DNA from: Arthrobacter cupressi | GTDB lineage: Bacteria; Actinomycetota; Actinomycetes; Actinomycetales; Micrococcaceae | Direction: 5' to 3' | NCBI RefSeq assembly: GCF_900099975.1 | Contig: NZ_FNEI01000005.1 | Span: forward strand, 62,001 to 126,000 | DNA: 64,000 bases | Part shown: positions 15,689 to 23,239 of the stretch, piece after piece | Layout of the letters: each line of letters begins with the position of its first letter | How positions within the stretch are numbered: position 1 is the first letter of the stretch | The notes under the pieces: model-generated | Database searches by the model: none | What the model saw: the letters and a program-made list of their open reading frames with translations, nothing else | What the model was told of the DNA's origin: nothing | Position numbers and translations under genes: made by a program

Positions 15689-16615
15689 TTGGCCGAGGGC
15701 AGCAGTTCCCACTACCAGATCCTCCGGGTCTCCGTGAACGCCACGGAGCAGGAGATCAAGCGCGCCTACCGCAAGGCCGCGAGGCGGGCACACCCGGACC
15801 ACGGCGGGGATCCAGCGGTGTTCCGCCAGGTGACCCTGGCCTACGAGACGCTCGTGGATCCGCGGCGCCGGGCCGAGTATGACCGCCGCTATGCGAGCAC
15901 CCCTTCTGCCGCGCCTTCCGGCACCGGCAACGACACCCCGCGGACGGCCAGTCGCACCACCGTCCACCGCCCGAACGTCCCACGGAACACGGCCGGGGAT
16001 GCCCCCGTCTACGTGCCGGCGTTCGATGATCCGCTCGAGGTCCCGCTGCTTTCCCCAGCCGAAGCAGCCCAGCAGGTCCATGGCATGCCGCGAAAGCGCG
16101 GGATTTTCGGCGCCGAGGCCAGGATCCAGCGCGAGATGCGCACCGTGCAGTTACTCAGCCGCCAGATCCTGCCCGCCATCCCTTCCGCCCGGCTGATCAA
16201 CGGCCTGCAGTCCCCGTCGGACAACAGCCACATCGACCACGCCGTGCTGGCCGGCTACCGGCTGGCGCTGATCGGTTCCATGCTGCTGCCCAAGGGCGCC
16301 TACGCGTGGGACGGGGTGGCTTTGAGGCACGGCGGGCGCGCGGTGCCCCCGCCCCGGCTGGACGTGGTGGCCCGCCACATGCAGGACATCTTCCCGGAAC
16401 TGAACGTCACCGCCTGGGTGGTAGTCCACGGTCCGGACAACAACCCGCACGAACCGGTGATCGACCGGTACCGGCACGCCGAAGAGGGCGGCGGTGTGCA
16501 GGTGGTCAACGCCGCCGGTCTCACCAAGGGACTCAAGCAGTTCCTGTCCTCCGGCCCGGTACCTAACACGGTGGTGGTCCCGGTTCTGGCACGCCTGTTG
16601 CGCGGCATGCACTGA
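15689..16615 (+). CDS. J-domain protein with C-terminal NERD-like domain
   Basis: 308 residues. Residues 1-70 form a J domain: HYQILRVSVNATEQEIKRAY, the HPD motif in AHPDHGGD, and the closing helix RRRAEYDRRY. It should stimulate a DnaK-type ATPase. A Pro/Thr-rich linker (about 71-130) follows. The remaining 175 residues are not a DnaJ zinc or substrate domain; the segment SHIDHAVLAGYRLALIGSM resembles the core of NERD/restriction-like nuclease folds, but the expected E-x-K is replaced, so it may be a binding rather than a cutting domain. The start is TTG at 15689 after GAGAAAGGG. Immediately upstream of trmL (21-bp gap), probably cotranscribed. Confidence 0.8.
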   Translation: MAEGSSSHYQILRVSVNATEQEIKRAYRKAARRAHPDHGGDPAVFRQVTLAYETLVDPRRRAEYDRRYASTPSAAPSGTGNDTPRTASRTTVHRPNVPRNTAGDAPVYVPAFDDPLEVPLLSPAEAAQQVHGMPRKRGIFGAEARIQREMRTVQLLSRQILPAIPSARLINGLQSPSDNSHIDHAVLAGYRLALIGSMLLPKGAYAWDGVALRHGGRAVPPPRLDVVARHMQDIFPELNVTAWVVVHGPDNNPHEPVIDRYRHAEEGGGVQVVNAAGLTKGLKQFLSSGPVPNTVVVPVLARLLRGMH

Positions 16616-16636
16616 CGGGCTGGCTAGGATTGATCC

Positions 16637-17104
16637 GTGTTCCGCATCCTCTTCCACACCCCTGAAATCCCCGGCAATACGGGCAACGCCATTCGCCTGG
16701 CCGCGATCACCGGTGCCGAGCTGCACCTTGTGGAGCCACTGGGCTTCGATTTCTCCGACGCCAAGCTGCGCCGGGCCGGCCTCGATTACCACGACCTCGC
16801 CGTCGTTACCGTGCACAAGGACATCGAGGCGGCATGGGAGGCTCTCCAACCGGAACGCGTTTTCGCCTTCACCTCCGACGGCGACACCGCCTACACAGAC
16901 ATCGCTTACCAGGCCGGGGACGTACTGCTGTTCGGCCCGGAATCCGTCGGCCTGCCGGACTGGTTGAAGCAGGACCCACACATCACCGCCCGGCTGCGCC
17001 TCCCCATGCTGCCGTCGCTGCGCTCACTCAATCTCGCAAATGCCGCCTCGATCGCGGTGTACGAAGCCTGGCGGCAGAACGGCTTTTCCGGCGCCAAGAT
17101 CTGA
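16637..17104 (+). CDS. trmL: tRNA (cytidine/uridine-34-2'-O)-methyltransferase TrmL
   Basis: A 155-residue SPOUT methyltransferase that uses SAM to methylate the wobble ribose of tRNA-Leu isoacceptors. The N-terminus FRILFHTPEIPGNTGNAIRL is diagnostic. The trefoil-knot SAM loops are seen as LLFGPESVGLP and the C-terminal RLPMLPSLRSLNLANAAS. It consists only of the catalytic domain, the normal TrmL length, as a dimer. The start is GTG at 16637. With mnmA it is the second anticodon-wobble modification enzyme in this stretch. Confidence 0.93.
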   Translation: MFRILFHTPEIPGNTGNAIRLAAITGAELHLVEPLGFDFSDAKLRRAGLDYHDLAVVTVHKDIEAAWEALQPERVFAFTSDGDTAYTDIAYQAGDVLLFGPESVGLPDWLKQDPHITARLRLPMLPSLRSLNLANAASIAVYEAWRQNGFSGAKI

Positions 17105-17117
17105 CGCCGCGCAGCCC

Positions 17118-17148
17118 TTGACCTTGACGTTACGTCAACTTCTACGCT
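17118..17148 (+). promoter_or_regulatory. MerR-type 19-bp-spacer promoter, leaderless
   Basis: -35 TTGACC (17118-17123) and -10 TACGCT (17143-17148) are 19 bp apart, the stretched spacing activated by MerR proteins. The spacer holds a perfect 15-bp dyad, TTGACGTTACGTCAA (17124-17138). Transcription would start about 7 bp after the -10, at or next to the A of the ATG at 17155. The mRNA would then be leaderless, in keeping with the lack of a Shine-Dalgarno. Confidence 0.65.
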
Positions 17149-17154
17149 GGAACC

Positions 17155-17913
17155 ATGAAGCAGGAAGAAGGCACCTGGAGTATCTCCGAGGTGGCAAAGG
17201 CCAGCAAGGTTTCATCACGGACCCTGCGGCACTACGACCAGCTCGGACTCTTGGAGCCGGCCTACACGGCGCGCAACGGCTACCGCTACTACGGCGAGCC
17301 TGAGCTGCTGCGCCTGCAGCGGATCCTCCTGCTTCGCGAACTTGGCCTTGGGCTCGAGACCATCGGCGAAGTTCTGGATGGCCAGGCCGATCCCGTGGAG
17401 GCACTCGCCGTTCACCGGAAATGGCTGCTGGCCGAGCGCGACCGCCTGGATCGCATGTCCAGGACGGTCGACGCCACCATCACAGCACTACGTCAAGGAG
17501 CACCGATGTCCGCCGAAAATATGTTCAAGGATTTCGACAACAACCCCTACGAAGCCGAAGCCAGGGAGCGCTGGGGCGACAAGGTGGTGGACGAATCCAA
17601 GGCCCGCCACGCCGCCATGACTCCCGCCCAGAAGCAGGAGTTCATGGAGCAGGCCGACGCCGCCAACCGCGCCGTCCTGGACTGCCTGAACGCGGGACTG
17701 CCGGCCGACGACGCCAGGACCCTGGCCGCCGTCGAGCTCCACTACCAGTGGATCCTGCGCAGCTGGACGCCGAATCGGGAGTCGTACGCCGGGCTGGGCC
17801 GCATGTACGTCGAGGATGCGCGCTTCAAGGCGTTCTACGACAAATACGACGAACGACTCGCCGGATACCTTGGCGAAGCCATGACGGCGTACGCGCAGGC
17901 GCGGCTTAGCTGA
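17155..17913 (+). CDS. MerR-family regulator with TipAS antibiotic-recognition domain
   Basis: 252 residues. A MerR winged helix-turn-helix occupies about 5-75 (WSISEVAKASKVSSRTLRHYDQLGLLEPA). A coiled-coil dimerisation helix reaches about residue 110, and a TipAS domain runs from about 125 to the end (FDNNPYEAEARERWG). In TipA proteins the latter folds around thiopeptides and other cyclic drugs and turns the regulator on. Sequence supports autoregulation through the dyad-bearing 19-bp-spacer promoter at 17118-17148. An internal ATG at 17506, near the start of the TipAS part, could give a TipAS-only product as in Streptomyces tipA (inference). Its 3' end overlaps the gluconokinase gene by 8 bp, tail-to-tail. 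Confidence 0.9.
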   Translation: MKQEEGTWSISEVAKASKVSSRTLRHYDQLGLLEPAYTARNGYRYYGEPELLRLQRILLLRELGLGLETIGEVLDGQADPVEALAVHRKWLLAERDRLDRMSRTVDATITALRQGAPMSAENMFKDFDNNPYEAEARERWGDKVVDESKARHAAMTPAQKQEFMEQADAANRAVLDCLNAGLPADDARTLAAVELHYQWILRSWTPNRESYAGLGRMYVEDARFKAFYDKYDERLAGYLGEAMTAYAQARLS

Positions 17914-18448
17914 TCCCGCCCTGTGCGGCGTCGCTGGCCACGAGCTCCAGGCGCTCGATGACTTCCTGGGCCTCCTCGGCCGGGGATGCGGAGACGGACA
18001 GCGCGATGTGGTTCTCATCCGCCCCCGGCTCTTCGAGGGCTTCGAACTGGGATTCAAGCAGGGACGGCGGCATGAAGTGGCCGTGCCGGGAAGCCAGGCG
18101 GTCGGAGATCTTGTCCTTGCTGCCCTGCAGGAACACGAACACCACGTTCTCGCCGCGCAACACGTCGCGGTACTTCTTCTTCAGGGCCGAGCAGGTGATG
18201 ATGCCGGGCTCCCCCACCTCGGTGCGGGAGCGGATCCAGCCGGCGATCAGTTCGAGCCACGGCCAGCGATCCTCGTCCGTGAGGGGCAGGCCGGAATGCA
18301 TCTTCGCCACGTTGGCTTCCGGGTGGAGGTCGTCGCCCTCCGCGAGGTCCCAGCCGAGGCGCCCGGCCAGGACCCCTGCGACGGTGGATTTGCCCGAGCC
18401 GGAAACGCCCATGATCACCAGGACGGGTTGCTGCGCAGTCTTCGCCAT
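17906..18448 (-). CDS. Gluconokinase
   Basis: A 180-residue P-loop kinase of the GntK type, phosphorylating gluconate to 6-phosphogluconate for the pentose phosphate pathway. Walker A GVSGSGKST is at residues 14-22. EGDDLHP and the substrate-side motif TCSALKKKYRDVLR are diagnostic, as is GHFMPPSLLESQF. Length is normal. It stands alone on its strand, with AT-rich sequence just upstream (18449-18490) likely holding its promoter. GGAAGA lies before the ATG. No gluconate permease or GntR-type regulator is adjacent. Confidence 0.93.
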   Translation of the reverse strand: MAKTAQQPVLVIMGVSGSGKSTVAGVLAGRLGWDLAEGDDLHPEANVAKMHSGLPLTDEDRWPWLELIAGWIRSRTEVGEPGIITCSALKKKYRDVLRGENVVFVFLQGSKDKISDRLASRHGHFMPPSLLESQFEALEEPGADENHIALSVSASPAEEAQEVIERLELVASDAAQGGIS

Positions 18449-18522
18449 TGAAAGCCTGTCTTCCTCAATAAATATGATTTAACCGTGTTCAAGCATATGA
18501 CATGCGTTACACGGCAGCAACC

Positions 18523-19302
18523 TCAGAAGCCGGCGATGGTCCGGGACCCGTTCACAGAGACGACATGGAAGGCCTCGGCGCTGCTGCCCTCCGGCAGCCT
18601 GGCCCGGCGCCCGTTGTGCCCGAGCATGCCGCGCACCGTGCGCTCCATGGCGGCCAGGTCCGGATGCTGGCTGGCGTGGACCCGGATCGCCTCGAGCTTC
18701 TGCTCCACATGGCCGGTGACATCCACGAAGTGGTTCTCCCGCGACTCCGGGCCGGCAAAAAGCCACAGCCACGGCAACTTGTAGGCCTCAAGGCCGGCTT
18801 CGGCGAGCTCCGGATAGGCGAACGGATTCTCCAGCGCAGGGTACACGGCCCGGGTGATGATTTCGCCCACGGCCAGGTGGTCCGGATGGCTTTTCTGGAT
18901 CCGGTCCCAGTTCCGTTCCGGGTGCATGGCCAGGACGATCTGCGGCCGGATCTCGCGGATCAGCTTCACCACCTGCTTCATGACGACGTGGTTCACCTCA
19001 AGGTAGCCGTCCCGCTCGTGCAGGTAGTGGATGTCCTCCACGCCGACGATCGCTGCGGCACGCCGCTGCTCTTCCGTCCGGGTGTCAGTGATCGCGTGGT
19101 GATCGTCGGCGTCGAAGCCGCCGGCGTCGCCGTCGGTCATGATGCAGTAGCTGACCTGCACCCCGGCGGCCGTCCACGCGGCGATGGTGCCGGCGGCGCC
19201 GAAGTCGATGTCGTCGGGGTGGGCGGTAAAACAAAGCACCCGCTCAACGCGCTCCGTAGAGGCGTTGAACGGGCTCTTTGCTGACGTGGCGTCAGTGCTC
19301 AA
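18523..19302 (-). CDS. PIG-L/LmbE-family deacetylase
   Basis: 259 residues. The zinc-site motif AHPDD (27-31) and a later SHPDHLAVG supply the metal ligands of the LmbE/PIG-L N-acetylglucosaminyl deacetylase fold. The best known actinobacterial relatives are MshB and Mca of mycothiol metabolism, but this one lacks the flanking sequences I would need to claim either. It starts 3 bp after the etfA stop on the same strand, so it is cotranscribed with etfBA. Substrate unknown; possible roles are de-N-acetylation of a GlcNAc-containing conjugate or metabolite. Confidence 0.85.
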   Translation of the reverse strand: MSTDATSAKSPFNASTERVERVLCFTAHPDDIDFGAAGTIAAWTAAGVQVSYCIMTDGDAGGFDADDHHAITDTRTEEQRRAAAIVGVEDIHYLHERDGYLEVNHVVMKQVVKLIREIRPQIVLAMHPERNWDRIQKSHPDHLAVGEIITRAVYPALENPFAYPELAEAGLEAYKLPWLWLFAGPESRENHFVDVTGHVEQKLEAIRVHASQHPDLAAMERTVRGMLGHNGRRARLPEGSSAEAFHVVSVNGSRTIAGF

Positions 19303-19305
19303 GGA

Positions 19306-20259
19306 TCAGCCTTTCCGCTTCTTGATCTCTTCGGTAGCCTGCGGAATGACCTTGAAGAGGTCACCGATAATGCCGAAGTCGGCAATTTCGAAGACCGGCG
19401 ACTCGGCGTCCTTGTTGATCGCGACGATCACCTTGGAGGTCTGCATGCCGGCCTTCTGCTGGATCGCGCCGGAAATGCCCGCGGAGATGTACAGCTGCGG
19501 CGAGACGGTCTTGCCGGTCTGGCCCACCTGGAAGTCGTGGCCGATCCAGCCGGCGTCGGTGGCCGCGCGGGAGGCGCCGACCGCGCCGCCCAGGGCGTCG
19601 GCGAGTTCCTCGACCGGGCCGAAGTCGCCGTCGACGCCGCGGCCGCCGGCCACAACGACCCGCGCTTCGGTGAGCTCCGGACGTCCGCTGGCGGGGCGTT
19701 CGCTGCGGGCCGTGATGCGCGCCGCGGAGGCCGCGGCATCTGCCGGAACCTCGACCGTTACGGTCTCCGGGGCACCCGCGGCGGGTGCTTCGGCGACGTC
19801 CACGCTGTTCGGCTTCACCGTCAGAACGGCGACGCCGGTGCGCGCCTTCGCGGTGGTGGTGTACGCGCCGGCCAGGACCGACTTGTGGGCGGTGCCGTCG
19901 GCGTCGACCCCGACGACGTCGGTGATCACGCCGGCGTTCAGCTTCACACCGAGCCGTGCGGCGATTTCCTTGCCGTCGGCCGAGTTCTCCAGCAGGACGG
20001 TGTCCGCGCCGGAGGCGGCAACCGCTGCGGCGAGGTAGGCAGCCTTCGGGGCCACGAGATACTCATCCAGGTCCGCTGCCGAGGGGCGGTAGACCGCGGT
20101 GGCGCCGTGCGCGGCGATGGCCGCGGCGACGTCGTCGTGCAGTTCGCCGTTGAAGGCCACCGCGCTCTCGCCCAGCGAGGCGGCGATGGTGAGCAGTTCG
20201 CGGCTGCTCTTCTTCAGCGCGCCGCCAGGGTTGTCAATGAAAACAAGTGCTTTTGCCAT
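19306..20259 (-). CDS. etfA: Electron transfer flavoprotein alpha subunit
   Basis: A 317-residue FAD-carrying subunit of ETF, which passes electrons from acyl-CoA and other dehydrogenases to the quinone pool. The C-terminal FAD domain has the ETF-alpha signature region ([18 protein letters not shown], then [20 protein letters not shown]). [21 protein letters not shown] is also typical. The ATG at 20259 follows etfB after 14 bp. An acyl-CoA dehydrogenase that could use it is encoded at 26339-27490. Confidence 0.95.
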   Translation of the reverse strand: MAKALVFIDNPGGALKKSSRELLTIAASLGESAVAFNGELHDDVAAAIAAHGATAVYRPSAADLDEYLVAPKAAYLAAAVAASGADTVLLENSADGKEIAARLGVKLNAGVITDVVGVDADGTAHKSVLAGAYTTTAKARTGVAVLTVKPNSVDVAEAPAAGAPETVTVEVPADAAASAARITARSERPASGRPELTEARVVVAGGRGVDGDFGPVEELADALGGAVGASRAATDAGWIGHDFQVGQTGKTVSPQLYISAGISGAIQQKAGMQTSKVIVAINKDAESPVFEIADFGIIGDLFKVIPQATEEIKKRKG

Positions 20260-20273
20260 GTGTCGTGGTCCTC

Positions 20274-21065
20274 TTAGAGCAGCTTCTGGGCGGCCAGGAA
20301 GTCAACCAGCTGGATGCCGGCGTCGCCTTCGTCCGTGATGATGGTGCCTGCGGTGCGCGGCGGACGGGCAGCCGCGGTCTCGACGGCGGTCAGGGAACCG
20401 GCGGCGCCGACCTGGCCGGCGTCCACCCCAATGTCGGACAGGGACAAGGTGGTGATCTTCTTCTTCTTGGCCGCGAGGATGCCCTTGAAGTTCGGGTACC
20501 GGGGCTCGTTGATCTGGTCCGTCACGGAGACGAGCGCGGGCAGCGACGCCTCCACGGTGTCCGAATGGCCGTCGCCGTCGCGCCGGGCGGTGAGGGTGGC
20601 GCCGTTCAGTTCCAGGGCCGAGGCAAAGGTCACCTGGGGCAGGCCGAGCCGTTCGGCGAGCTGCGCCGGAACCAGGGAAGTTTCACCGTCGGTGGAGGCC
20701 ATGCCCGTCAGCACCAGGTCCACCGGACCGAGATAGCGGATGGCCGCGGCCAGCGCCAGCGAGGTGGCGGCGGCGTCGGAACCGGCCAGGGCGTCGTCGC
20801 TCAGGTGGACACCGGAGCTCGCGCCGATCTGCAGGGACTTCTTGACGGAGTTCACGGCTCCGGCCGGGCCCATGCTCAAGGCAATGACTTCGTTGCCTGC
20901 CTTGGCACCGCCGCGGGCTTCGCTCAGCTGCAACGCGGCCTCGAGGGCGTATTCGTCCAGTTCCGAGAGGATGCTTTCGTCACGGTCGACGGTGTTTCCC
21001 TGGCCCGTGAGGTGTCGGTCGAACTGCGCGTCAGGGACGTGCTTGACCAGAACAACAATCTTCAA
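20274..21065 (-). CDS. etfB: Electron transfer flavoprotein beta subunit
   Basis: A 263-residue AMP-binding partner of EtfA. Start choice: the frame opens at a GTG (21077), but the TTG at 21065 has GGAAG five to ten bases upstream and gives KIVVLVKHVPDAQFDR, the normal EtfB N-terminus. The body shows VIALSMGPAGAV and DLVLTGMASTDGETSLVPAQLAE, the conserved ADP-binding loop of the beta subunit. First gene of the etfB-etfA-PIG-L transcript. Confidence 0.94.
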   Translation of the reverse strand: MKIVVLVKHVPDAQFDRHLTGQGNTVDRDESILSELDEYALEAALQLSEARGGAKAGNEVIALSMGPAGAVNSVKKSLQIGASSGVHLSDDALAGSDAAATSLALAAAIRYLGPVDLVLTGMASTDGETSLVPAQLAERLGLPQVTFASALELNGATLTARRDGDGHSDTVEASLPALVSVTDQINEPRYPNFKGILAAKKKKITTLSLSDIGVDAGQVGAAGSLTAVETAAARPPRTAGTIITDEGDAGIQLVDFLAAQKLL

Positions 21066-21240
21066 TGTCTCTTCCACTGTGTTCGAGGCAGCCTTCCTTG
21101 CTTGAGGATGGCCAGCGGCTGGGGCGCATGGCCATGGGCGCCCGGCTCGCGGGCTTCGTCCTAGCTAAGCATATTGTGGCGAAATACGACGTGCCCGCGT
21201 TAACGCCTGTTTCGGCTGACGGTGACCGGGCCTGGGCACG

Positions 21241-21274
21241 CAAAGGGGCGGCACCGGATGGCGCCGCCCCTTTG
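21241..21274 (-). terminator. Rho-independent-like terminator of the HtrA gene
   Basis: A perfect 12-bp stem, arms 21241-21252 and 21263-21274, with a 10-nt loop and TTTG on the descending minus-strand arm. It starts 19 bp past the stop codon at 21293. Confidence 0.65.
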
Positions 21275-21292
21275 TTGTCCTTGCGTGCCGCC

Positions 21293-22891
21293 CTATGACT
21301 GCGGGGCGGCGTCCAGCGTGACGTCGATTTCGCGTTCCTGGCCGTCGCGGACGATGGTGGCCTTGACCGTGGCACCGGCGGCTTGCTCACGGACCGCGGC
21401 GGTGAGCTGGTTGGGATCGCTGATGGCCTGCCCGGCGAACCTGACCACGACGTCGCCCACCTTGACGCCCGCCTTGTCGGCGGCCGAACCCCGGGTGACA
21501 CTGGCGACTTCGGCGCCCACCGAGAAACCTGAGTCGTTTCCGGTGGCGGTCTTTGCCTGCACGCTGACGCCGAACTGGCCATGGCTGGCCTTGCCGTCCT
21601 CGATGATTTCCTCGGCAATCCGCTTGGCGTGGTTGATCGGGATGCTGAACCCCACGCCGATGTTTCCACTGGAGGAATCCGAGGTGCCGCTGCCGGCCGA
21701 GGCGATGGCCACGTTCACGCCGATCACCTCGCCCTTGCTGTTGACCAGCGCCCCGCCGGAGTTGCCCGGGTTGATGGCGGCGTCAGTCTGGATGACGTTG
21801 ATGGAAATGGAGCCCTGGTTCGTGCTGGGCTGGTTCCGGCCCTCACCGGGAGGGGCGAATTCGAAGCCGCCTTCGCCGTCGCCGTCCGAGCCGTCAGGGG
21901 CTTCCTTTGGGGCAGCTGAGGAGGCCACGCTGATGGTCCGGTTGAGCGTGGAGACGATGCCGTCCGTGACGGTGCCGGTGAGGCCAAGCGGGGAGCCAAT
22001 GGCGACGGCGGTGTCCCCCACGTTGATCTTGCTGGAGTCACCGAGGGTCGCCGGGACCAGGCCGGAGGGGTCAGCGACCTTGATCACCGCGAGGTCGGAC
22101 AGGGGATCGGTGCCCACGACGCTTGCCTTCAGCACCCGGCCGTCGTGCGTGCGTACTTCGATCGTGGCATTGGCGGTGGCACCGTCAAGGGTTACCACGT
22201 GCGTGTTGGTGAGGATGTGTCCCTGGTCGTCGATGATGATGCCCGAACCGGTGCCGCCCCCGCTGCCACTGGTGGCCTTGATGGTGACCACGCTCGGGGA
22301 GGCCTTGGCTGCCGCCGCGGTGATCGCGTTGACGTCGTCCTTGTTGTTGACGATGACGGTGCCGCCCTGGCTGCTGGTGCTTGCCGCGGGAGCCGGGTTG
22401 TCAAAGAGCTGGTTGCCCGCCGCCACGACGCCGCCGCCGACGAGTCCGGCCGCGAGGATGCTGGCAACGAGGGTCCCGACGCCGAAGGCGGGCTTGCGCT
22501 TGGTGTCCGTCGTTGTGTTCCCGGGTGTACCGGAGTGGGCACCCATCGCGTGCGGGAACTGCTGCGTGGGGTGCTGCTGGGCGGGATATCCGGACTGGTT
22601 TCCGCCGGCGGTGCCGTAGAAGGGAGCGTGCTGGGGGTAGTGTGGACCGCCCTGGTTGGACGGGCCCGGCTGGCCGGAAGTCGCATGCTGGCCGTAAGGC
22701 GTGGGCTGTCCGTGCTGGACGGGTCCAGGCTGGTATGCAGGCAGCCTGGTGGTGGACTGCTCTCCCGGGCGCTGTTCGCCTTCGGCGGGAGTGCCTGCAG
22801 GCCGGGCCTCCTCGCCGTGCGGGGCCTCGGCATTGATGTGTTCCGGGGTCTCGCGTTCGGGTCCCGGTCCCTGCGCTGGGTTCTCCGTCAT
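21293..22891 (-). CDS. Membrane-anchored HtrA/DegP-type serine protease with PDZ domain
   Basis: 532 residues. A long Pro/Gln/Gly-rich cytosolic N-terminus (1-130) precedes one membrane helix (about 136-159). The extracytoplasmic trypsin-like domain has the triad His231 (NTHVV), Asp266 (SDLAV) and Ser378 (GNSGG). The PDZ domain follows at about 440-525. A Gly/Asp/Glu-rich insert (about 328-355) lies between strands of the protease domain. Such proteases degrade or process misfolded cell-surface proteins. The ATG at 22891 has GGAAG with 4-nt spacing; a further in-frame ATG upstream lacks one. Divergent from the TPM/PspA envelope genes, so it fits an envelope-stress neighbourhood. Confidence 0.92.
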   Translation of the reverse strand: MTENPAQGPGPERETPEHINAEAPHGEEARPAGTPAEGEQRPGEQSTTRLPAYQPGPVQHGQPTPYGQHATSGQPGPSNQGGPHYPQHAPFYGTAGGNQSGYPAQQHPTQQFPHAMGAHSGTPGNTTTDTKRKPAFGVGTLVASILAAGLVGGGVVAAGNQLFDNPAPAASTSSQGGTVIVNNKDDVNAITAAAAKASPSVVTIKATSGSGGGTGSGIIIDDQGHILTNTHVVTLDGATANATIEVRTHDGRVLKASVVGTDPLSDLAVIKVADPSGLVPATLGDSSKINVGDTAVAIGSPLGLTGTVTDGIVSTLNRTISVASSAAPKEAPDGSDGDGEGGFEFAPPGEGRNQPSTNQGSISINVIQTDAAINPGNSGGALVNSKGEVIGVNVAIASAGSGTSDSSSGNIGVGFSIPINHAKRIAEEIIEDGKASHGQFGVSVQAKTATGNDSGFSVGAEVASVTRGSAADKAGVKVGDVVVRFAGQAISDPNQLTAAVREQAAGATVKATIVRDGQEREIDVTLDAAPQS

Positions 22892-23239
22892 GGGACTTCC
22901 TTTCTTCCTCGTCTGCAATTAACTATGGCCGCTTTTGCTGGACCGAAATCGGATGTTTGCTGAGAGCTTGCTGGACGCTGGGAGTCGGGCCGGGATGCGC
23001 ATCCGGGAAGCCCGGAAAATGGCTGCAAAACTGCCTACAACGCGGGAAGTTCCGGCTTTTCTCCGCGTTTCGCTGGCGGCATATTCACCGTTGTGGACGC
23101 GTTTTTGGGTGCACCATAGAATCACAATGGAATTGCCACAGCGACCCTGCGGCTATGTACACCATGCGTGGGGGCGCTGCTGCATTCTGTGACGATTGGT
23201 CCGGCCTGGACCAGTCGCAGACGTGCTGAAGGGTTGCGC
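22892..23239. other. Divergent intergenic region (348 bp) between htrA-type gene and TPM gene
   Basis: No coding frame I believe. It is less GC-rich than its flanks. On the minus side, CATAGTTAAT (about 22917-22926) is a candidate -10 for the protease gene. On the plus side, TAGAAT at 23117-23122 is a candidate -10 for the TPM gene, but neither has a convincing -35 at 16-18 bp. That would suit an alternative (envelope-stress) sigma factor, which I cannot test here. Confidence 0.35.
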
